Origin: Tunturibacter empetritectus
Lineage (GTDB): Bacteria > Acidobacteriota > Terriglobia > Terriglobales > Acidobacteriaceae
Assembly: GCF_040358985.1 (NCBI RefSeq)
Contig: NZ_CP132932.1
Span: 1,922,001 to 1,986,000, forward strand
Length of the DNA: 64,000 nucleotides
Reading direction: 5' to 3'
Shown in pieces: positions 59,822 to 64,000 of the stretch. Position 1 is the stretch's first letter. Each line of letters starts with the position of its first letter. Under the pieces are notes generated by a model. The model was not told the DNA's origin. It saw only the letters and a program-made list of their open reading frames with translations, and did not search any database. The translations under genes and the position numbers were made by a program.

Positions 59822-61417
59822 TTATTTCTCAGGTTGAGGTTGGGAGCCGGGTGCGAATTGCACGGACGCTGCGTCGCCTCCCATGGCGGGTCCTAACGAC
59901 GTGATGTCGGCGTGCGCGGCGGCGAGAGCCTGATCGGTCCAGCTCCAGCCGCTGTGCAGGAGCACGAAGACGTGATCGCCGGGTTGGGCGGAGAGCTGCT
60001 CGTAGGGGATGATGGGAAAGCCGGTGAAGTGGCGCATGTGCTCGGCGGTGAGAGACTCGGTGTCGCGCCGGCTCCAGAGCAGCTCCTGAGGGCTGGAGTA
60101 GACCAGGGCCATGCGGGAACGTATGTCGGGGTCAGGCTCGTAGTAGCTGGCTACCTCGAAGGTGCCCATCTCCTGAAGGTAGAGCAGGCCGCTGGGGCTT
60201 GAGAGAATGGCGGCTTTGATCTGCGGGCTCAGTGTGAGCGAGGCCATGAAGTCTTGAGTCTTTGCCTGCTCGGCGTGGATGCGGATGGCTCCCGTGACTA
60301 TGATCGCCACCGCGAGTGTGGATAGCGTAAGGATGGCTGTGCTTGTACGGCGAAGTAATGGATAGAGGGCGATCGCCAGGAGAATGCTGAGCGCGACGAT
60401 TGCGCCGAGGACGTAGCGAACCTCGATGGAGTGGGTGACGAACAAGGCTAGCAGGAAGCCGAAGAAGGGCAGTGCGGCGAGAACGAGGACGAAGACGAGT
60501 TCTGCGTCTGGGAGATGGAGTTCTTTGTTGCGTAGTTGCCGGACGCTGCCGAAGACGAGCAGAGCGGCGAAGACGATGAGGCCGAGGGCGGCGAGGTGCT
60601 GGATACGGCGGCTCGCGTGGGTGTAGTCCAGGAAGAGCGAACGATAGGCCTGGGTGATGGCGTGGTAGCCCACATCTCCGGCGTTGTAGTAGTTCTTGCG
60701 AAACTCGGCGGCGGATCTTTCAAACGGCAGCGCGAAGGCGATGCAGGCCATGCCGAGGATGATGGCACCCACGACGGGAAGGTCCAACCGGCGGTGTTGG
60801 ATAGTGCGAAAGAGCTCTGCGCCGCAGAGAGGAAGAAGCAACAGGACACCGAAGTAGTGGGTGTTGAGTGTGAGTGCGACCGCGAGGGCGAGAAGGATGA
60901 GGGAGCCGGTGCGTCGCGAGCTACGACGGGTTGCACTCTGCCAGCTCACCATAGCGAGACCGTAGAAGCCGAGCAGCAGGCCGTAGGGGCGGCCTTCGGC
61001 GGAGTAGAAGAGAGTCGCTGTCATCGCGGGAAAGGCCATCGCGAAGATCGCGGCGTGCTCATTGGCGATGCGGCGCACAAAGTAGAAGAGGCAGAGCTGC
61101 ATGAGGAGATAGCCGAGCAGCGAGGGCAGTCTGAGGGCGAAGGCTCCGGCGCCGAAGAGGCTGATCGCAAGGTGTGCAAGGGTGTGGTAGACGAGGGGAT
61201 CGAGCGAGATGGGATAGCTGCGCTGAATGTGGAGGAGTTGGGCGTAACTGGGCACGCTGTCGGTCTGGAGGACGAAGAACTCGTCCTGCGACAGGAGCTT
61301 GTGATGCGACCAGAGGAGGGAGAGGACGGCGGTGAGGATCAGAAAGGCGACGGCTGTCCAGGGGAGAGCAAGACTGTCGGATCTGCTTTCAACACTGGAA
61401 CTCTGCGACGAAATCAT
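59822..61417 (-). CDS. GT39-like membrane glycosyltransferase
   Basis: A 531-aa GT-C fold membrane protein. After helix 1 comes the first-loop motif LLSQDEFFVLQTDS (acidic pair at about 44-45, the usual catalytic place), then LPSLLGYLLMQLCLFYFVRR, YSAEGRPYGLLLGF and LNTHYFGVLLLLPLCGAE, which match the PMT-2/GT39-like group. About ten helices are followed by a soluble C-terminal domain of some 120 residues. Its ATG overlaps the UbiA stop by 4 bases, so the two genes are co-translated. It probably transfers a sugar from a polyprenyl-phosphate donor, possibly made with the UbiA-family enzyme (inference). Confidence 0.87.
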   Translation of the reverse strand: MISSQSSSVESRSDSLALPWTAVAFLILTAVLSLLWSHHKLLSQDEFFVLQTDSVPSYAQLLHIQRSYPISLDPLVYHTLAHLAISLFGAGAFALRLPSLLGYLLMQLCLFYFVRRIANEHAAIFAMAFPAMTATLFYSAEGRPYGLLLGFYGLAMVSWQSATRRSSRRTGSLILLALAVALTLNTHYFGVLLLLPLCGAELFRTIQHRRLDLPVVGAIILGMACIAFALPFERSAAEFRKNYYNAGDVGYHAITQAYRSLFLDYTHASRRIQHLAALGLIVFAALLVFGSVRQLRNKELHLPDAELVFVLVLAALPFFGFLLALFVTHSIEVRYVLGAIVALSILLAIALYPLLRRTSTAILTLSTLAVAIIVTGAIRIHAEQAKTQDFMASLTLSPQIKAAILSSPSGLLYLQEMGTFEVASYYEPDPDIRSRMALVYSSPQELLWSRRDTESLTAEHMRHFTGFPIIPYEQLSAQPGDHVFVLLHSGWSWTDQALAAAHADITSLGPAMGGDAASVQFAPGSQPQPEK

Positions 61418-62466
61418 ATCTTGACTGAGACTCTAAGCCGCTGCTGCTCTGAGTTGGGCCGGAGATAAGCAGCTGGCGCCGGCTGGACTACTGGCGGCGT
61501 GGCGGAGGGTAGCGTTGGGGTGAAGAACATCTCTAGGCGTGGGATGCGGACGAAGAGGAGGAGGCCCATGACGAGAGCCGTCGACGTGAAGGCGGCCATG
61601 AGGAGAGGTTCGCGATAGAGCTTTTCGGGGTTCTGGACGGCGCTGTCGTGCTTGAAGGCGAGCTTGAGATAGACGGCCATGGTAAAGGCTACGAGAGGAA
61701 AGCCGAGGATGAGCTCGATGCGGTAGCGGATGATGAAGGCACCGAGAAAGAGCATCGCGGTGGAGGCGTAAAACACCACGGATACGAGCAGCGATTCGGG
61801 CGTGTAGCGCTTGAAGGACGCGCGGTAGGCGCCTGCGACGGCGCGATCGCCGATCTCGGAGAGCTCGCTGAAGCGCTTGAGGCCCATGAAGTAACAACCG
61901 AGCATCCAGTAGGCGATAAGCAGCGATACGGGTGGGACGAGGACGCTGGTGACGGCGTACCAGCCGAGCAGCATGCGCAGGGGATTGTTGATGGACTCGG
62001 TGAGGACGTCGAGGTAGGGTACGTCCTTGGTGCGGATCGGAGGGAAGTTGTAGAGGCAGCCCATGATCCAGAGGATGAGTGCGACTAGTGCGAACATGCG
62101 TGAGATAGTGAGGCCGATGGCGATTCCGGCGACCATCATCAGGAGCCATTGCACATAGGCGGCGGGAATGTTGACCAGGCCACGGGCGGCGGGGCGGTTG
62201 CGTTTGGTGGGATGAAGGCGGTCGAAGGGTGCGTCGAGGACTTCGTTGATGACGTAGTTGCTGCATGCGACGAGCGTCACCGCGACAAATGCCAGCAGCA
62301 GCGTGATGAGAAGATGGGGTGTGAAGAGCGCGGGATAGACGCTGAGCGGCACGATGACGCCGGGCAGAACGAAGAGATTCTTGATGGAGTGATCGAGTCT
62401 GGCGATGGCGAGATGGGCGCGGAGGCGCTCGGACAAGGAGACGTTGCGCGGGGGAGGCTCGGGCAT
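61414..62466 (-). CDS. UbiA-family prenyltransferase (decaprenyl-phosphoribose synthase-like)
   Basis: A 350-aa membrane prenyltransferase with seven to nine helices. The first acidic motif is Asn74-x3-Asp78-x3-Asp82, in NEVLDAPFDRLHPTKRNRPA; the H-P-T-K-R-x-R-P-x-A extension resembles DPPR synthases (UbiA homologues that load phosphoribose on decaprenyl phosphate). The second motif is YLDVLTESINNPLRMLLG, preceded by LYNFPPIRTKD. The neighbours are two GT-C glycosyltransferases and a mutase-like flavoprotein, so a polyprenyl-phosphate sugar donor for envelope glycans is a reasonable role; a lipid quinone role is less likely. Confidence 0.9.
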   Translation of the reverse strand: MPEPPPRNVSLSERLRAHLAIARLDHSIKNLFVLPGVIVPLSVYPALFTPHLLITLLLAFVAVTLVACSNYVINEVLDAPFDRLHPTKRNRPAARGLVNIPAAYVQWLLMMVAGIAIGLTISRMFALVALILWIMGCLYNFPPIRTKDVPYLDVLTESINNPLRMLLGWYAVTSVLVPPVSLLIAYWMLGCYFMGLKRFSELSEIGDRAVAGAYRASFKRYTPESLLVSVVFYASTAMLFLGAFIIRYRIELILGFPLVAFTMAVYLKLAFKHDSAVQNPEKLYREPLLMAAFTSTALVMGLLLFVRIPRLEMFFTPTLPSATPPVVQPAPAAYLRPNSEQQRLRVSVKI

Positions 62467-62626
62467 GTTTTTTGTAAGGGCTCCTTAGCCAGCTGCCTTG
62501 GGGCTACGGGCTCAGTGTAGCAAATGGAGATGAAGCCAGTGGATGACGGTGACCTCTGGCAGTGGGCGATTTGTTTACGATAAGCTTGGGTGCGGCGCGG
62601 TGTGCGCGTCTGGAGCAGGCGGGCGC

Positions 62627-64000
62627 ATGTCACGGAGAGCAGTGATTATCGGTGCTGGACCTGCAGGGCTGACTGCAGGGTTGGAGTTGCTGAGACGGTC
62701 GGATGTCAGGCCGATCATTCTTGAGGCGAGCGAGGAGATTGGCGGAATCTCGCGCACCATCAAGTACAAGGGCAACCGAATGGATATCGGCGGCCATCGT
62801 TTTTTTTCCAAGAGCGATCGCGTGATGCAGTGGTGGGTGGACCTGATGCCGCCCGATGTCGGCGATGCGGGTTCTGAGCCGGAGATTTCGTACCAGGGAA
62901 AGAAGCGGATGGTCGCCGTGCCGGCCCGGCTACCGGAGGAGCCTGTGCTGCGTGGGGCCGGGCCGATTGATCCGCATGCGGCGGAAGAGATCGAGGATAA
63001 GGCAGAGAACGAAGGGCCGGTAGAGATGATGGTGACGGCAGCGACGCCGGATCCTGATCCGGACCTGGTGATGCTGATCCGTCCGCGTAAGAGCAGGATC
63101 TATTATCTGCGGAAGTTCTTTGACTATCCAATTACGTTGACGGCGACGACGTTGAAGAATCTGGGAGTTGTCAGGACGTTCCGTGTCGGTACGAGCTATA
63201 TGAAGTCGCAGGTGAGCCAAATTGCGCCGGAGAAGAGTCTGGAAGATTTTTTGATCAACCGGTTTGGTCGGCAGCTCTATCTAACGTTCTTCAAGAGTTA
63301 TACGGAGAAGGTTTGGGGTACGCCCTGCAATGAGATCTCGGCGGAGTGGGGAGCGCAGCGGATCAAAGGGCTGAGTTTGACGACGGCGGTGAAACACTTT
63401 TTGAAGAAGGCGTTTGGAGGCAAGGCAAAGACGGGTGACTTGGCGCAGAAGGGCACAGACACAAGCTTGATCGAGCGGTTCATGTATCCAAAGTTCGGGC
63501 CGGGGCAGTTGTGGGAGCATGTTGCGGATCTGGTTCGTGAGGGCGGCGGCGAGATTCATATGGGTTTGAAGGTGGATCGGATTCACTGCTCGAGAGAAGG
63601 CGGCGTGAAGCGGGTTGTGTCGGTCGATGCGGTGAATGCGGAGGGAGAGCGGCAGACGTTTGCGGGAGACTATTTCTTTTCGACGATGCCGATGCGCGAA
63701 CTGGTGGAGGCGATGGATGCTCCGGTGCCCGAGAATGTGCGCGAGGTGAGCGCGGGGCTGCAGTATCGCGACTTTATCACGGTGGGTCTGCTGGTGGACA
63801 GGCTGAAGGTGAAGGAGCCGGACGGTGGGCTGCTGAAAGATACGTGGATCTACGTGCAGGAACCTGATGTGGTACTGGGACGGTTACAGATCTTCAACAA
63901 CTGGAGCCCGTACCTGGTCGCGGACCCGACGAAGGTTTGGATTGGGCTGGAGTACTTCTGCTACGACACGGACGATTTGTGGAAGATGCCGGATGAAGAG
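62627..64000 (+). CDS. FAD-dependent oxidoreductase, UDP-galactopyranose-mutase/PPO-like, 3' end off the window
   Basis: The 458 visible residues form the N-terminal part of a COG1232-type flavoprotein. FAD-binding GAGPAG is at 9-14 ([13 protein letters not shown]), then [32 protein letters not shown] in pieces, [15 protein letters not shown] and [20 protein letters not shown] charged insertion (about 80-150, Pro/Glu/Asp-rich) interrupts the usual fold. Members near glycosyltransferases are often annotated as UDP-galactopyranose mutase relatives; the reaction here is not proven. ATG 62627 follows GGAG. Divergent from ubiA-like (160-bp gap). Confidence 0.88.
   Translation, partial: MSRRAVIIGAGPAGLTAGLELLRRSDVRPIILEASEEIGGISRTIKYKGNRMDIGGHRFFSKSDRVMQWWVDLMPPDVGDAGSEPEISYQGKKRMVAVPARLPEEPVLRGAGPIDPHAAEEIEDKAENEGPVEMMVTAATPDPDPDLVMLIRPRKSRIYYLRKFFDYPITLTATTLKNLGVVRTFRVGTSYMKSQVSQIAPEKSLEDFLINRFGRQLYLTFFKSYTEKVWGTPCNEISAEWGAQRIKGLSLTTAVKHFLKKAFGGKAKTGDLAQKGTDTSLIERFMYPKFGPGQLWEHVADLVREGGGEIHMGLKVDRIHCSREGGVKRVVSVDAVNAEGERQTFAGDYFFSTMPMRELVEAMDAPVPENVREVSAGLQYRDFITVGLLVDRLKVKEPDGGLLKDTWIYVQEPDVVLGRLQIFNNWSPYLVADPTKVWIGLEYFCYDTDDLWKMPDEE

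Noticed and set aside
1-64000. tRNA, rRNA or complete insertion sequence
   Set aside because: No cloverleaf-like segment, rRNA core or transposase gene was recognised by reading; a tRNAscan or IS search could still find weak cases.

Overview
The window looks like a piece of an Acidobacteriota chromosome, most likely a member of the Acidobacteriaceae/Terriglobia (Granulicella, Edaphobacter or Terriglobus-like). This is inferred from gene content: an Alternative Complex III plus A2-type caa3 oxidase operon, two ADOP-type FtsX/MacB permeases with a PadR regulator, a GH57 protein of the DUF3536 type, and a giant BNR/choice-of-anchor-D secreted protein. GC-rich coding with strong strand-specific G bias in most genes fits too. 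No rRNA, tRNA, CRISPR array or complete insertion sequence was found.

Layout. 1-3.6 kb is an accessory stretch with more even base use: a truncated winged-helix/TPR regulator, a SnoaL-like lipoprotein, a broken GNAT gene, an intact GNAT and an exported alpha/beta hydrolase. Two perfect inverted repeats lie in its promoter regions. 4.0-21.7 kb starts with dnaB and holds small metabolic and regulatory genes: two aldo/keto reductases, a TetR regulator, a VOC protein with a WYL regulator, a receiver-only response regulator, a GT39 glycosyltransferase, a Rieske oxygenase, an MBL hydrolase, an M23-like protein, an FkbM-type methyltransferase, a GH57 glycosidase and AlkA. Seven copies of one dispersed palindromic element (arms ending in GTCCTGCCGGACGGGC or its complement) lie at gene ends here. 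No copy was seen after 21 kb.

22.1-35.8 kb is one 12-gene respiratory operon: actA-B-C-D-E-F, a small membrane protein, a SCO copper chaperone, then coxB-A-C-D. It has a candidate promoter at 21950-21977 and a clear rho-independent terminator at 35862-35888. Junctions overlap by 1-11 bases (actA-actB, actB-actC, actC-actD, actF-30363 gene, coxB-coxA, coxA-coxC). Together the products would oxidise quinol, pass electrons through cytochrome c domains and reduce O2. A class II photolyase follows.

37.7-46.7 kb: a 1.5-kaa secreted BNR/Ig-like protein, a YhiN-type flavoprotein, rlmI, and a 401-aa orphan with a sigma-70 region-4-like C-terminus. 47-52.8 kb: two divergent ADOP permeases with padR between them; an inverted repeat overlaps the padR -10 box. 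53-58.3 kb: an S10 carboxypeptidase, a DUF1275 membrane protein and clpB with its terminator. 58.5-64 kb: an envelope-glycan cluster with a GT87-like and a GT39-like membrane glycosyltransferase, a UbiA prenyltransferase and a UDP-galactopyranose-mutase-like flavoprotein that runs off the right edge.

The least explained items are the palindromic element family, the GH57 fragment duplication flanking the FkbM gene, the region-4 orphan, the M23 homologue lacking a zinc ligand, and the C-terminal module of the giant secreted protein.
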